Positions 46,414 through 57,900 are shown, counted from the first letter of the stretch. The stretch: 64,000 nt of DNA from Calycina herbarum (GCA_001414485.1 LLEY01000256.1:1-64000), one strand, 5' to 3'. Notes: generated by a model from the letters alone, not told the origin. Numbers and translations: made by a program.

Positions 46414-47130
46414 CTATCTTGATTCTAGGCAGGGCTGGTAAGTGATGCATCTGAAGCCTGAATCGTGGTTACTTTCTCTGAGTAATGTTGACGGGGTAAG
46501 AAGTATAATGGCACTAGCCTCGTTTCGAACCACTGTGATGGCATCGGAGGATGTTTCAGTGGCGTTTTCAAAGTCGGTTGTGGCAGATTTGGTTCCCGTG
46601 GTAGATAGACCTTCCTCTTTCTCGCCCTCTTCCTCTACCACGTCTCCTGCTTTCTTCTCCTGATCTCCGTTGCGTTCCTTGATGGTACTCCTAATAATGT
46701 CGGCGAATTCCTCCGAGGTAGCTGGCAGTTCATCGAAGCTAAAGCTCTTAGCGAGGCACGGAACATAGTCTGCTTCTGATCCGATCTCACTGCAGCTCAT
46801 ATTTTTGGGGTCTGGAATCTCGGCCTCAATATCATTGAATCTCATGCTCGCGGAGTCCTTCTTTACAAATCCCTCAAAAGCCTCCAATTTTCCCTCGTCA
46901 AGATCGAGAACGTATACGCATTCACAGCCAAAAACGTCAAGTGCAAACTCCAATTCCAGTTGTATTAGAATGAGGTCCTCGGCAGAAGAAGAAGCAAGTT
47001 GTTCGAGGATCCTAGGAGATGGGAAAGTCAGTCATTGTTCACCGATGAAACTTCGGTATAGAAGAACTCACTTGTTGAGAGAACTCGAGTTGACCCAGGG
47101 ACTCGCAGCGTTACTCGAAATAAGAAGCAT
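46414..47130 (-). CDS. Hypothetical protein, unrecognised
   Basis: Two exons, 47130-47072 and 47011-46414, giving 218 residues. Intron of 60 bases with donor GTGAGT and acceptor CTCCTAG. The N-terminus MLLISSNAASPWVNSSSLNKILEQL, followed by DLILIQLELEFALDVFGCECVYVLDLDEGKLEAFEGFV, looks like a compact alpha/beta domain of about 70 residues with an amphipathic helix. The rest is acidic and Ser/Thr/Glu-rich (EEEGEKEEG), probably disordered. I do not recognise the family. The start is limited by an in-frame stop just upstream. An open frame runs antisense over the first exon and beyond (see 47073-47425). Confidence 0.6.
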
Positions 47131-47425
47131 CACTCGCAAACTGGAGGACTTTTACTCGTTCAAGAACCTTTATCACCCCGCTCAGTTTGTACGAAAGACC
47201 AAGAGGGGTATGCGAGTGGCTATCAGACCAACCTGAAAATCTAGGAAGCCCTTTCCCGAGCTCACTCAGTCGATGAAATTCCAGTTCCGAGTCTTTAAAC
47301 AGGCAAAGGAAGCTCCGGTCGACAAAGGTAAGGGTAAAGCTCCTGCGGGTCCCGATGCCATGGAAATCGACTTGGAAGCACTCTCAATCGACAACATCTC
47401 TGGCTACAAGGCTAAACTTGCTTAG
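47073..47425 (+). pseudogene. Possible decayed coding stretch antisense to the hypothetical gene
   Basis: One plus-strand frame reads as protein-like sequence (LRELELTQGLAALLEI, then FYSFKNLYHPAQFVRKTKRG), meets a single TGA at 47234-47236 and stays open afterwards to a TAG at 47423-47425. The later part contains an ATG at 47273 (MKFQFRVFKQAKEAP, then a KGKGKAP stretch and AMEIDLEALSIDNISGY). It may be a broken gene, the remnant of a repeated element, or chance. The family is not recognised and no start exon was found. Confidence 0.3.
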
Positions 47426-48897
47426 TAAACTTTAAAGGTGATATCATCATAGACAAAGACTAGGTGAACAATTAGAAATATCTTGAAAAGCCATTCGCAG
47501 CTGAAATACCTATCTTTCCTAAATTTCAAGTTCAAGGGAAGGCTTCCAAAAACCTGTCTGAAATATCGTGATATGAGGGTGGTGATGGGAGGTGAAGCAA
47601 ACGAAGCTGAATTGTTCACCCAGATTTCACCCGACCACCAAAGCCTAGACTTCACTCGCTAAGTATTTGGAGTCGCAAGGCTCGCGATCAACCTAGCTAA
47701 GGTACTTCTAAATGCATAACATCTACTTTATAAGAGTTCGCAAATACACGTGATTAATTGACAACCATCATGTATCATAAATTCAGGCTAATAAGCAGAT
47801 TCATCAAGTCAGAGGAAGGGGGATCAAATTAAAATCGCTAAAGCGAATGGAGCTCCACTTTGAAAGGGGTTTGATTCATTTTCGCAAGTTCAATGATGCA
47901 TGGAAAACTATCCTAATGACACACAACCTTCGAAACCTATTATTACCTGCTTACTTTAAATTCACATAAGCAAGTTACTTTTAAGAGTGTTAAATGCAGA
48001 CTGTACCACTTACTCTCTCTCTCTAAAAGCGAGAAGTCCCAAAAGATCTGAAAAAGAGTTCAACTGGCAAAATCTGATTTCTCACCACAGTTGCAAAGTC
48101 TCCGTCCACAAATCAAGAATGGAATGCCGTTTTGTAAAGCCTCGTGTTATCTCATCGACATATCGACAAACTCTCTAAACTCGTTAAAGTCATCTTTAGC
48201 AAGCTTTCATCAAAACCAAAATACTTCCAATCACCATCCCCCATTAATTACTACTCCAAGCTAACCCTTTCTTCTCTCTTGAACCTTTTATTTCCCCTCC
48301 TCAAAGTGAGCAAGAACCAAAAAGGACAGTGAAATGGTCTTTCCTACCATAGCAAGAAATACCACGATCACTCAGGCGTCCTGTCAACGCACTTTCCTAA
48401 AAGCATCTCCTGAATTCCCAGTCTCGAAAAACTTAAAGTACTGCTCTTCAAATAGTGAATCTACCAGCACCTCTGCATCCCCACCCAGGCCCACAATTAC
48501 AATATTGTTTTATAATACCAAATAACACAAAATCTACCCACGACAAAAACGACCAATCAACGCCAACAGCCCAAAAAAGCCTTAACATTGACGACCTTAA
48601 TCATTTGACCCGCGATCAACCCCTGAACCAAAACTGACATCCTTGAGGGATGTAAGGCCTATTAATTAACCCGGGCGGGAGGTAAGCACGAACATTTTGC
48701 TATTTTTTTGTGCCTGTCTTTTTCCTTCTTTTCTTTTTCAGAAATTCGTTTAACATTCACTAAGAAAATGAATTGTCTTAGAAAATGAAATGAATCAAAC
48801 ATACATTCATTGCACATTATTCCTTCTCTTCGCAAGCGCAAACGTGCATATAACATATTGTACAAGGGTATCTATAATCTAAAACGCAAGAATCGAA
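47426..48897. other. Intergenic, AT-rich, no gene seen
   Basis: About 1.5 kb holding the 5' side of the unrecognised minus-strand gene and the 3' UTR of the putative mitochondrial protein gene. Short plus-strand frames (47987-48637) are Ser/Thr/Lys-rich and look like chance. Confidence 0.45.
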
Positions 48898-50868
48898 TCA
48901 TTCCCCTTTATCTACCATATCAGATCTCACGAATGGCTTTTCATAAAGAGAGGGGCCATTGGTAGGAGATGACACCACCAAGCCTTTCAACATGCTGCCC
49001 CCGCTTTCGTCGGATAATTCACTCCATTCTCTGATCTTCAGGAGTCCACACATCCCACTAGACAATCCAGGAATAGTCTTATCCCCCAAAAGCTTCCCCG
49101 TCTTTTCAACCTTCACTCTCAATGGGTCTTGAGCCTCACCTGGTCTTGTTTCTGATGCTTCCTCCAGGTCCGTCCCTTCTTTGACAGCCGCAGGGATATC
49201 GCCCCATGTTATATGAAGAGGGCTTTGAGAACCCCTCGCGGAGAAGCCCAAAACAAGAAGGGAATCCAGTTCCCGAAACGCTTTCGCTGGGTCGAACCGT
49301 ATCAAATGTTGAACCCTTTCAATGGTCCTTTGGCAATGGGAATCAAGTGTGGCGGAAGCTCGGACGCCATGGAAATTGTAATGCTGAAAAACATTATGTT
49401 TTATCCTTTTTGGAACATCACAAAGTAGCACCCGGGTAGAAGTGTGATACTTCCCTTGTGCCAAGTCTTGATACTGTGCAGTATTAACGTTAAATTTCTT
49501 CATTGAGCTAGGAATGGCTGCAAGTATTGACGCCGAGGTACGAGGATTATTTGCGAGAAGATGTGCCATGGCAAAGATTTGAGACTGTAAGAGGAATTTG
49601 GAAAGTGTGTTCTCCTGGTATCTATTTTTCCATTCGGCATTGAGAGTCTCACAGAGACCCGCCTCCCCAAGTCCCAAAAGGTAATAAGAGTGATTTGACG
49701 AGAATACTGGCGCGAGTAGAGCGAATGATAACCCCCGAGATTCACCTTGTGTGGGTTTGTGACCGTGTTTCCAACCTGTGAGGAGTTTCAAAAGCTCCTT
49801 TTGACGGGCTTCCTTGCCCATCCACGGTAATATGCTGCTGGTTGCGGGAGTAGACTTTTTGGTGCGAACGAGACACATTTGTAAATGTCGCATTGCCCGA
49901 CCAAACTGCCATGCTTGCCCGTCTGATAGAGACAGATATTGACGGATGGCTGGCAGAGACTCACATTGAGATGCGTGGTAGAGTGCGAGGGTAGCCAGGT
50001 GGGGATGCAGTTTTAATCCTCTGCTGATAATATTGATACATGTGTCGTTGAGCAAGCAGAGCATTTCCGAGCTTGTGGCTTTTCTCCCCGTATAACCAAC
50101 TTCCTGTCGAAGGTTCAATATCCTTCGGCTTGCTTCAGCAAGGTGGTGATTCAAAATTTGGCATCCTCCAAGCGTGGTCGACAGAATGTCAACCATGCGA
50201 CGCAGCTCCACAATATCGTTGACATGGAGTATTCGCTGTTCAATCCAGTCGTTGGAATTATATGGAAACACGAAACCTGCATCCTTCAGCCTGTCTACGG
50301 GGTCTAGCTGTAGATCGAGTGCTAGATTGTTTATATGGTCTTGCTCCGTCGCAGTTTTTTGTATTCTTTGTGCGTGGAGTAAAGTTTGCATGAATTTGCT
50401 TTGGAGGGTGTTTGAATGAGACGAGTCGCCTAGAAGCGCGTATGCCAGAATTTCTGGAGGTGTCGCGCCAAACTTCAATTCATGCGTCTGCCTAGGAAAT
50501 GGCTGCGTAGGTTTTCTCATATCGCGCGCCGGCGCATGGCGTGGTCGACGTGGTCTGGCTGCAACGACATATGGACTGTCGACAGCATCAAGATCAATTA
50601 CCACACGAGGGAGGTCGAATGGCTCAACTTTTCTGGAGGAGGGAGTGGGGCTGGAGGCAGGGTCTATTTCCACTGCAGAGTCGACTGAAGGATTTGTGGA
50701 ATTGGAGCTTGGGGGGTATGCGTTCGGGCGTTGATTATTGTCGGTGTACGTGTACCATCTTCGGCCGTCTCTTTGGTGAACGCGACATCTTAGAACATCC
50801 TGGAATATAAAAAGGGGTCTGGAGACTCGCATTTCGTTGCTGCCGATATTCGCATTCTGACAATTCAA
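48898..50868 (-). CDS. Hypothetical protein, probably mitochondrial
   Basis: An intronless frame of 656 residues from the ATG at 50868, or 644 from the inner ATG at 50832 (MRVSRPLFIFQDVLRCRV). I prefer the inner one because it begins a basic, amphipathic presequence without acidic residues that leads to HQRDGRRWYTYT, a plausible cleavage region. A Ser/Pro-rich linker (about 40-110) follows, then a largely helical region of about 450 residues with Leu-rich segments (for example LGGCQILNHHLAEASRRILNL and LHPHLATLALYHASQCESLPAIRQYL), reminiscent of helical-repeat mitochondrial RNA or translation factors. I cannot show PPR repeats with confidence. The family is not recognised. It is divergent from SYF2 with a very short gap. 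Confidence 0.65.
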   Translation of the reverse strand: MNCQNANIGSNEMRVSRPLFIFQDVLRCRVHQRDGRRWYTYTDNNQRPNAYPPSSNSTNPSVDSAVEIDPASSPTPSSRKVEPFDLPRVVIDLDAVDSPYVVAARPRRPRHAPARDMRKPTQPFPRQTHELKFGATPPEILAYALLGDSSHSNTLQSKFMQTLLHAQRIQKTATEQDHINNLALDLQLDPVDRLKDAGFVFPYNSNDWIEQRILHVNDIVELRRMVDILSTTLGGCQILNHHLAEASRRILNLRQEVGYTGRKATSSEMLCLLNDTCINIISRGLKLHPHLATLALYHASQCESLPAIRQYLSLSDGQAWQFGRAMRHLQMCLVRTKKSTPATSSILPWMGKEARQKELLKLLTGWKHGHKPTQGESRGLSFALLAPVFSSNHSYYLLGLGEAGLCETLNAEWKNRYQENTLSKFLLQSQIFAMAHLLANNPRTSASILAAIPSSMKKFNVNTAQYQDLAQGKYHTSTRVLLCDVPKRIKHNVFQHYNFHGVRASATLDSHCQRTIERVQHLIRFDPAKAFRELDSLLVLGFSARGSQSPLHITWGDIPAAVKEGTDLEEASETRPGEAQDPLRVKVEKTGKLLGDKTIPGLSSGMCGLLKIREWSELSDESGGSMLKGLVVSSPTNGPSLYEKPFVRSDMVDKGE

Positions 50869-51065
50869 TTGAATGTGGTCTGGAGAGAGAATCCGGGGAA
50901 GTTGTGGAGTTGACCTCCAGCCTCAGGGGTTTTCGGATAATATTCGGAGAAGGCTGGTGCTTTCTTAGTCAGCACCCGCAGTACGCCATTCCGTATGATC
51001 GTCAACTCTTCCAGAAATAAACACCACCAATACCAAACTCTTACCAAACACCGCAAATACTCAAT
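50869..51065. promoter_or_regulatory. Short bidirectional promoter
   Basis: Only 197 bases (233 with the inner ATG) separate the divergent starts of the putative mitochondrial protein and SYF2, so both promoters and 5' leaders must share this segment. It contains no obvious TATA box. Confidence 0.6.
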
Positions 51066-52018
51066 ATGCCACCAGCAAAGAAGCGCAAGACAAGGGCAAC
51101 CGCCGAACTAGCAGAAGAAATCCCAGAGGCAGCAGCTCCACCCGCCGAAGCCCCCTCACAGCCAGAACCCTCCCCAGAAAAGGCAACATCAGACCCAGAA
51201 TCCACCGCCCCCAGCACCTCAGATGCCGCCTCAAAAGCCAAAGAGCGAGCAGACAGATTCAAAGCCCTCCAAGCACGCGCGAAAACTGGCGCCCAAAAGA
51301 ATCTCAAAGAAGCAACCCTCGAATCACAACGTCTAGCCACCGACCCAAACCTTCTCACCTCCTTAAATCGCAAATCCGCAGTCGCCTCACACAACCTTAT
51401 GAAAGCAGATGCCGAAGCGGCAGGTGAAGATTTTGAGCGGAAACGAGCCTGGGACTGGACGATCGATGAGAGTGAGAGGTGGGATAAACGGATAAAGAAG
51501 AAGGATGCGCATCGAGATGATCAGGCATTTCAGGATTATCGACAGGATAGTAGGAAGGTTTATAAACGCCAAATACGCGATTTAAAAGTTGATATGGAGG
51601 GCTATGAAAAGGAAAAGATGAAGGCGGTTGAGAAGGCTGCTGCGAGTGGAGGGTTGGAGATTGTGGAGACTGATGATGGGGAGTTGGTGGCTGTGGATAA
51701 GAATGGCACCTTTTATTCAACGGCTGACTCCACTGGATTTGTCGAACATAAACCCCCGAAGGATGCGGTCGATAGACTAGTCAAGGACTTGCAGCAGGCG
51801 GAGGAGAATAGACTAAAGAAGAGGAGAGAGAGGATGGGTGCACCCGAGGATGGCGATGTTACATACATCAACGAGAAGAACAAGAACTTTAACAACAAGT
51901 TGAACAGATTCTACAACAAGGTTTGTTTGCCCCATATTCATTTTTTGGTCTTCATACTAACTATTCACAGTATACTGCGGAAATTCGCGACAGTTTCGAG
52001 CGGGGTACAATGATATAA
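51066..52018 (+). CDS. SYF2: Pre-mRNA-splicing factor Syf2
   Basis: Two exons, 51066-51920 and 51971-52018, giving 300 residues. The N-terminal 75 residues are Ala/Pro/Glu-rich after a basic MPPAKKRKTR nuclear signal. The conserved SYF2 domain runs from about residue 75 to the end: RFKALQARAKTGAQKNLKEA, GEDFERKRAWDWTIDESERWDKRIKKKDAHRDDQAFQDYRQDSRKVYKRQIRDLK and FNNKLNRFYNK-YTAEIRDSFERGT. Syf2 is a component of the Prp19-associated NineTeen complex of the active spliceosome. The intron of 50 bases uses a weak donor (GTTTGT) but leads into the conserved C-terminus, which fixes it. Confidence 0.95.
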
Positions 52019-52150
52019 TTCATTGCTGGATTAAGAAGAGGCTTTTCCCAAAAAAAACCCTGGAGTAGCGTTGTATTATACATAATCAAGGCGTTTTGCC
52101 CAAGACCTCCAATTCTACAATGTCTTTTTGAAAGCACGTGCTCTTCAAAC
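52019..52150. terminator. Convergent 3' intergenic region of SYF2 and COQ11
   Basis: Only 132 bases separate the two stop codons, so the 3' UTRs probably overlap on opposite strands. The only possible polyadenylation signals I see are AT-rich stretches such as TTGTATTATACATAATC. Confidence 0.5.
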
Positions 52151-53083
52151 TTATAACATACCCTTCCTCCAGGCCTTCTGAGCAAGTTGCTCAATTTCTG
52201 GCACCTCGACTGGTCCCTTTACACTCTCATCGCTCAATGCTTCTACCAACGCCTCAGCAACCACATCCGCTTTCAAGGGCTTGACTCCAGCTGCTCCCAT
52301 GATTCCACCAAAAACCCCCCCTGTAACTGTGTTGAAAGCAGCGCACACTCCAGTTAACGCCGCCATTGGGACTGTGAAAGCCCTCGAGCTATCATACAAG
52401 AAAGGTGGTCTGAGAAAAACACCCCTCATTTTCGGAAACTCGCTGGAAATAGTACTTTCAGCCGCCCTCTTCGACTGGATATATCGCGCGGGCAGAACAG
52501 GTGCCCCACCAGCAGCACTAACATACGCAAAAGCCTTCACTCCCTCTTTATCAGCTTCTTGGGCCAAAGTGATAGCAGAATCCCTGTTCATCAACTCATA
52601 AGTCAATTGGCCATCTTTTTCTTGTGGTTTTAACTCCTCATCCACACTTCTTCTCTTCAGAGGATTTTGAGAACCGGATTTGGTGGCGGAAAATGCTCGT
52701 TTTAAACCGGTGATTGGTGATTCTTTCCCGGAAACTACGCCTGTGTAGTCTGCCTCTAGGAGGATGCCCATGCTGTGGACTACAAAGTCGGCTTGTTTGA
52801 GGAGGGGTGCGTAGGTTGAGGGTTTGAGTATGTCGGCCGATTCCCAGGTTACTTTGTGGGCCCAGGATGGAGGCGAGGGTGATGAGGTTACGGATGACCA
52901 TGTTGGTTCACCTGAACGACTATTTCCCAATTAGTATGTGTTCATAGCAATTGAATGATTTAATTGAATATGGTTTACTCACCTGATAGATGTTACATCC
53001 CAACCCCTGGCAACAGCACTTTTACATATTCTGCTTCCCAGGAAGCCATTTCCACCACAGACGACTATTCTTTTGGTTGCCAT
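52151..53083 (-). CDS. COQ11: Atypical SDR of coenzyme Q metabolism (Coq11-like)
   Basis: Two exons, 53083-52983 and 52919-52151, giving 289 residues; the intron is 63 bases (GTGAGT to AAATAG). A Rossmann-fold nucleotide-binding N-terminus, VVCGGNGFLGSRIC, is followed by SAVARGWDVTSISRSGEP. Other family features are ADFVVHSMGILLEADYTG, AYVSAAGGAPVLPARYIQSKRAAES (the YxxxK-like pair) and RPPFLYDSSRAF. The architecture matches yeast YLR290C/Coq11 and the related NDUFA9-type atypical SDRs. Coq11 belongs to the mitochondrial coenzyme Q synthome and affects CoQ biosynthesis. Its substrate is not established. No classic presequence is obvious. The C-terminal hydrophobic stretch (VPMAALTGVCAAFNTVTGGVFGGIMGAAG) may contact the membrane. 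It is convergent with SYF2 and divergent from YAF9. Confidence 0.88.
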
Positions 53084-53567
53084 GTTTTTGATTGTATGAT
53101 TGAAAGCCTGTTGAAAATGTGAATGATGAGATTCTTGATCAAGCCAATTGACCAGTACAATATGTGTAGCTGATCTTATACAATTTGTCGTCCGTCAGCT
53201 CGGCGGAGTTTGATGAATAGAGGGGCGCTCTAGTTTCAACGCTAAGACCGAATTCTCATAAGAATTTGTCGATTGTGCCGCAGGATATGGATTCGTACTG
53301 AACTCGTTCCCGGGAGGCTCTCTGTGAGGCTCTATTTATCAAATGGAAGGTCGGCGATATCGGGTTGTATCAGGTGGTGTGGTGTCGTCAGTGAAAGGCA
53401 AGGCTACTAAATACAATTGAAGCACTGACCACTCTGCATGATCGGATAATTGTTCTTCCCTAGTAGCCTCGTGGAAAGCACTTGAGATTCTGGAATCAAC
53501 AAAAGAGTCATCAAATACAACAACGTCTTCATCCCTCTGGAACCCACAAACAAGACGAACACACATC
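53084..53567. promoter_or_regulatory. Divergent promoter between COQ11 and YAF9
   Basis: A stretch of 484 bases lies between divergent ATGs. It contains the start-proximal leaders of both genes and no evident further gene. Confidence 0.5.
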
Positions 53568-54384
53568 ATGGCACCTCCAAATAATGGAAAGCGGTGTAAA
53601 GGCATCCAAATATTCCGACCCTTCGTTTACGGCACATCAGCCAAACTCTTCGATCCAACCACAAACCCAAAACCCTCAGGAACGCCCGAAGACCACACAC
53701 ATTCATGGACAGTTTTCGTCAAGGGAGTAGATGACACAGACATCACATATTGGTGTAAAAAAGTACAGTTCAAACTCCACGATTCAATACCAAATCCTCT
53801 ACGAAGTATGCCCCACCATCCCCAAATCCCCAAGAAGGAAACATTAACACTCCAACCCAGCAATCGAAAATATAACCCCAGGAACCCCCTACCAAGTCCA
53901 CGAGACAGGATGGGGTGAATTTGAAATCAGCGTAAAACTCTACTACATCCCCGAATCCAACGAGAAACCCCAAACCTTCTACCACCACCTGCGCCTACAT
54001 CCCTACGGCCAAACCGAAGCAGAGAAAGAAACCATGCGTCTCGCGCCCGAAGTCATAAGTTGGGTATACGAGGAACAATTATTCAACGAGCCTTATGAGC
54101 AATTTTATGAGCTTTTGACTTCGCCGGTGGATCGGACGAAGGGAGCGAGTGGGAAGGGGAAGGGAACGAAGCTGATGAAGGGAGGTATGGTGGGGAGTAC
54201 GGGAGAAAGAACGGCGTTGTTGCCGCTTGCTAGTAGGCCGGGGCAGCCGTTTAGTAGGGAGACGGAGAAGGCTGAGATTAAGAGGTTGAGGGAGGCGCAG
54301 GGGAAGGTGGATGAGATGGTTAAGATTGCGCAGAGGGAGTTGAAGGATGCGGAGAAGGAGTTGGCGAGTTTGAGAGAAGGATGA
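53568..54384 (+). CDS. YAF9: YEATS-domain protein Yaf9
   Basis: Two exons, 53568-53805 and 53861-54384, giving 253 residues; the intron is 55 bases (GTATGC to ACCCAG). The YEATS domain occupies about residues 10-150: [52 protein letters not shown], then VHETGWGEFEISVKLYYIPESNEKPQTFYHHLRLHPYG. The aromatic residues and HETGWGEF that line the acyl-lysine pocket are intact. The C-terminus (about 215-250, AEIKRLREAQGKVDEMVKIAQRELKDAEKELASL) is a coiled coil. Yaf9 is a shared subunit of the NuA4 acetyltransferase and SWR1 remodelling complexes, reading acylated histone H3 and supporting H2A.Z deposition. A Gly/Lys-rich insert (KGASGKGKGTKLMKGG) sits between the two parts. Confidence 0.95.
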
Positions 54385-54819
54385 TGGAAGTTTTTGTTGC
54401 TGGATTTTAGATTGGAGTTACGATGATCGGCGTTTGGGGTTCATGGGTATACCAAGTGCCTTGGGATGGTCATCAATGGACGGGAAACTTGGGAGACCGA
54501 TATTCAAAATGCTTGGACTCTAATACTCTTTCGAGATGGGTCCAAAATCGGAGATTGGGGTTTTGAAGCGGCTGGGCAGTGAGTCGATGACATTACCGAA
54601 TTCATCAGAACACAACGTTCAGCCAAAGGTAGCCCTGCTTGGATGTATAACCAGCCATACAAAGGTGATAGATCAGACTTGATGTTGGGTCACTGAAAGG
54701 AGGATAAACTTATAAAGTTTAACGAATATAAATATATCACAAATGCTAAATTTCAGACTACCTAGCTCTCTCCTTTCTACCTGGTCTTTTCGCTATTCCA
54801 ATTCCACTTCCTGCTTATT

Positions 54820-54927
54820 AACAAAAGAAGTAAATCTGATACTTACTTTTGTTGTCTGAGTCTATTATTTAGAAACAAGTAAATCTAATACTTACTTTTG
54901 TTAAAGTAAGTAAATCTGATACTTACC
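54820..54927. repeat. Imperfect tandem repeat with hairpin potential
   Basis: Three copies of AAGTAAATCT(G/A)ATACTTAC, at about 54829-54846, 54876-54893 and 54908-54925. The first is flanked by AACAAAAG and CTTTTGTT, so it can fold into a hairpin. The unit is itself near-palindromic (AAGTA...TACTT). Confidence 0.8.
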
Positions 54928-57900
54928 TTAATTGTAGCTAAGCAATACTCACTAGCGAAACGACTTAAAGTAGAGTAGAGCAGAGTAGAGTAATAGCTTT
55001 CTATTAGTTAAATTGGATCTGACTCTTAAACAAATTGAATTAAAAAAGGTTACTTTATAATACTTGTTAAGACTTGCTAGTAAAAGATATTCGAGCGAAT
55101 AAAAATCTCTACCGATACTAATCTTCTAAAATTTCAAGACTAGGAGGAAGAGTAACGTACAGTATCAAAGGAGAAGAGATTCGATAGTTTGGAGAAGAGA
55201 AACTTACTAACGGGGGTCGTATCTAAATTGAAAAGTAATTATAATTTAACTTCTAACCTTTACTCAAGAGCTCTGAACAATTCCGAGAATATCCTCGTTG
55301 CTTAAACTTGCCTTTGATAGAGAGGAGATATTTAGAACTAGAAGTAGAGGTTGAGAGAGCGTCGCTTGACTTTCGACATCTCGAGAACGGATATTAGCTT
55401 GTGTTCTATATAAGAGGTAATCAAAGAGATATCTCCCTTTTCTACCACAAACAAATTATCTTTTAACGCGAATAGAGGGAGATTCAATTTACAAGCTCTT
55501 AGGAAATTTAGTTAGATATTAGATAATCTCACTCATATAAAATTCGAGATCTTTAAATATATGTCGTTGTAGTTTCCTTCCGCCTACAACGGAATGTGTA
55601 AAGTTTATTTTTATTAACTGCCGTTCAAACCTCAACTCAACCCTACTCCATTTGGTAGAATGGTGTTTTCCAGCTTCAAATTGTTCAAATCCTAGATACT
55701 AACACATCATTAATGGCTCCAGAACCAAGAAGTTGCAGTAGACAGAGAAACCGTGAGCCACCCATCTTCCAAGTATAAGGATAGAAAGACAAGACATGAA
55801 TTTTTGAAAGAGAAAAACCCAAGTGGTGCAATCACTGTTGATCTGACTTGTTTGAGAAATACACCAACGACCTGAGAGGTATAGCCTGGGAGATTTCTAT
55901 TGATGTTTTGAAGGGCATGCACCTATGCAGCTAAAAGATAAACTGAATAACACAGCCTGAAGATCATTTTTCCAATTTTCTAGCATGACATATAACATGT
56001 CCGAGACAAAAGAGAAAACCAGAGGGAGGGAGAAATATGTATAAAACCAACACCCATGAAGAGAGAGGTACCAAGTGATAGTTTTTTAAACAATGAACCA
56101 TTCCAATTCTCATCCGAGAAATGAAATTGAGAGAAGCAATACAAAATCCTCTTCCATCTTGATAGCCCTTGGTTGGCACTCAAGTTCATGAAAACTCCAG
56201 ATCCGCTCTCAAATAAAGAAATTCTTACCGCGATGGAAACCATCTCTCGCGTCTCCCCTCTACTCCGTATCTCTCCAACTCGTCTTCTTTCTCTTCCTTC
56301 ACTCATCCATCAAAACATCCAACGGCAAGACCAAGAACGCGCCAAGTTCCACGAACCCACGAGACCCATCTACCAAGAACGCCAAGTCCTTCAAAAAGCT
56401 TCGAATCCCAAACTCCAAAAGGAGATTCAAAACGAAACCACAAGACCGTAATCAAAACTCCCAAACCGCAAAATATAAATCCCCGAAAGCTCACAAGTTA
56501 TCGGATGATGACACAAAATTAGAAACTCCAACATTTGTAGATCAAATAGCAAAGGCCTCCAAATCCTAGATCGCAATTGCGTCTCAGACCCACCCACCTA
56601 CTGTTTCTCTCATCCACAGCACCTCCGCAAATAACATATCGTACACAAATGCGAAAAGAACCGTTTGAAATTCGGACCTCTAGATAAAGAGCAAGACCAC
56701 AAATAATCGAATGTCAAAAAATAGAAACTTCAGTGGACTGAGGTGAGGGGAGGAGCGTTTGTAGATCAAGTATTCAATGTCTCCAAATCGAAGATCAAAA
56801 AAAAATCACAAATCGCGTTTTAGACCCACAGATCTACAGCATCCGCAACACCTCGTATCAACCCCGTAAACAAGAGAAATCCAAAAAGGTAAACAAAGAT
56901 CAGGAAAAATTCCTGATCACTTTCCCTAAATTTCTGGCTTGAAGTTTGGGTTTCTCAAGTTCGGGTTTCTTAGGCCTCGGAGTTCTGCAAAATGGATGAG
57001 GCCAGACATGCAAGTCATTGACCCTCTTGGAAAGTGGACAAGACAAGAACAACAAAGTGGAATTTGTCGACTAGAACCTTGGAGTGGATAGAGAACAAGA
57101 AGGTCGATTCGTTTTGAAGCTGTACGATGGGTGGAGTGCAAAGTCCGGAAGTGTGGAGTATATCTCTTGTTTCCAAGCGCCTACAGTACACTCCTTCCCC
57201 ATTCGAATCCCATCCACTGGGATGGATCCGATTCAACATCCACCGCATCTACCGGTACAACAAGTACGTTTCTGTTCTGTACGGTAGATCGGTGTAACTT
57301 TGATCTGCTGGTTCAGATAGGGGTAAGAACCCCATTCAAATCTCCAAATAAATGACGAATCCTCGCGCTCAAGTCGAGAGGAAAGATATAAAAAACCCCA
57401 AACCAAAGGTCAATTTATCCAAAATTTCACCGACCACCCCTCAACTGCTCTGAGTGGTCCCCATAAACCCATGTAACTTTCAACCCCACATTTCCTTGTT
57501 TCAACGACCATCGATCTTATCGAGCTGCACCAAACCTCAGGGGTCCCAATCGCCAGAACCAATGGAGAGGACAAAGAGGGTGGTCATCCATTCACAAGAC
57601 CGATGGTGAAAAATTATAACGCCCGCGTTTTATAGTGAGTGGCTGGCTGTATTTCTGCATTGCACACCGCTTCTTTCTATTTTTTGAGGCTTGAAAGGAG
57701 AGAGGAGAGGAGAGGGAGCAGCGTTGCTGATGGATGGATGCGATGTTACTTTGGCCAGCCCGCTGTCAGCTACAGTACAAAGTAATTGGGCGAGCTATAT
57801 GCTTGTTTGAGGGGTAATGGGATGTCATTGGGTGGAGGGAAGCGTACTCGAGTACAAGGAAGAACTGTGCCGTGCGGAAGCAGAATTCCAGATTCGAGAC

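Noticed and set aside
55640..55700. tRNA-like GGTAGAATGGT and GTTCAAATCC motifs
   Set aside because: The spacing is too short for a tRNA, and no acceptor stem or anticodon arm can be paired.
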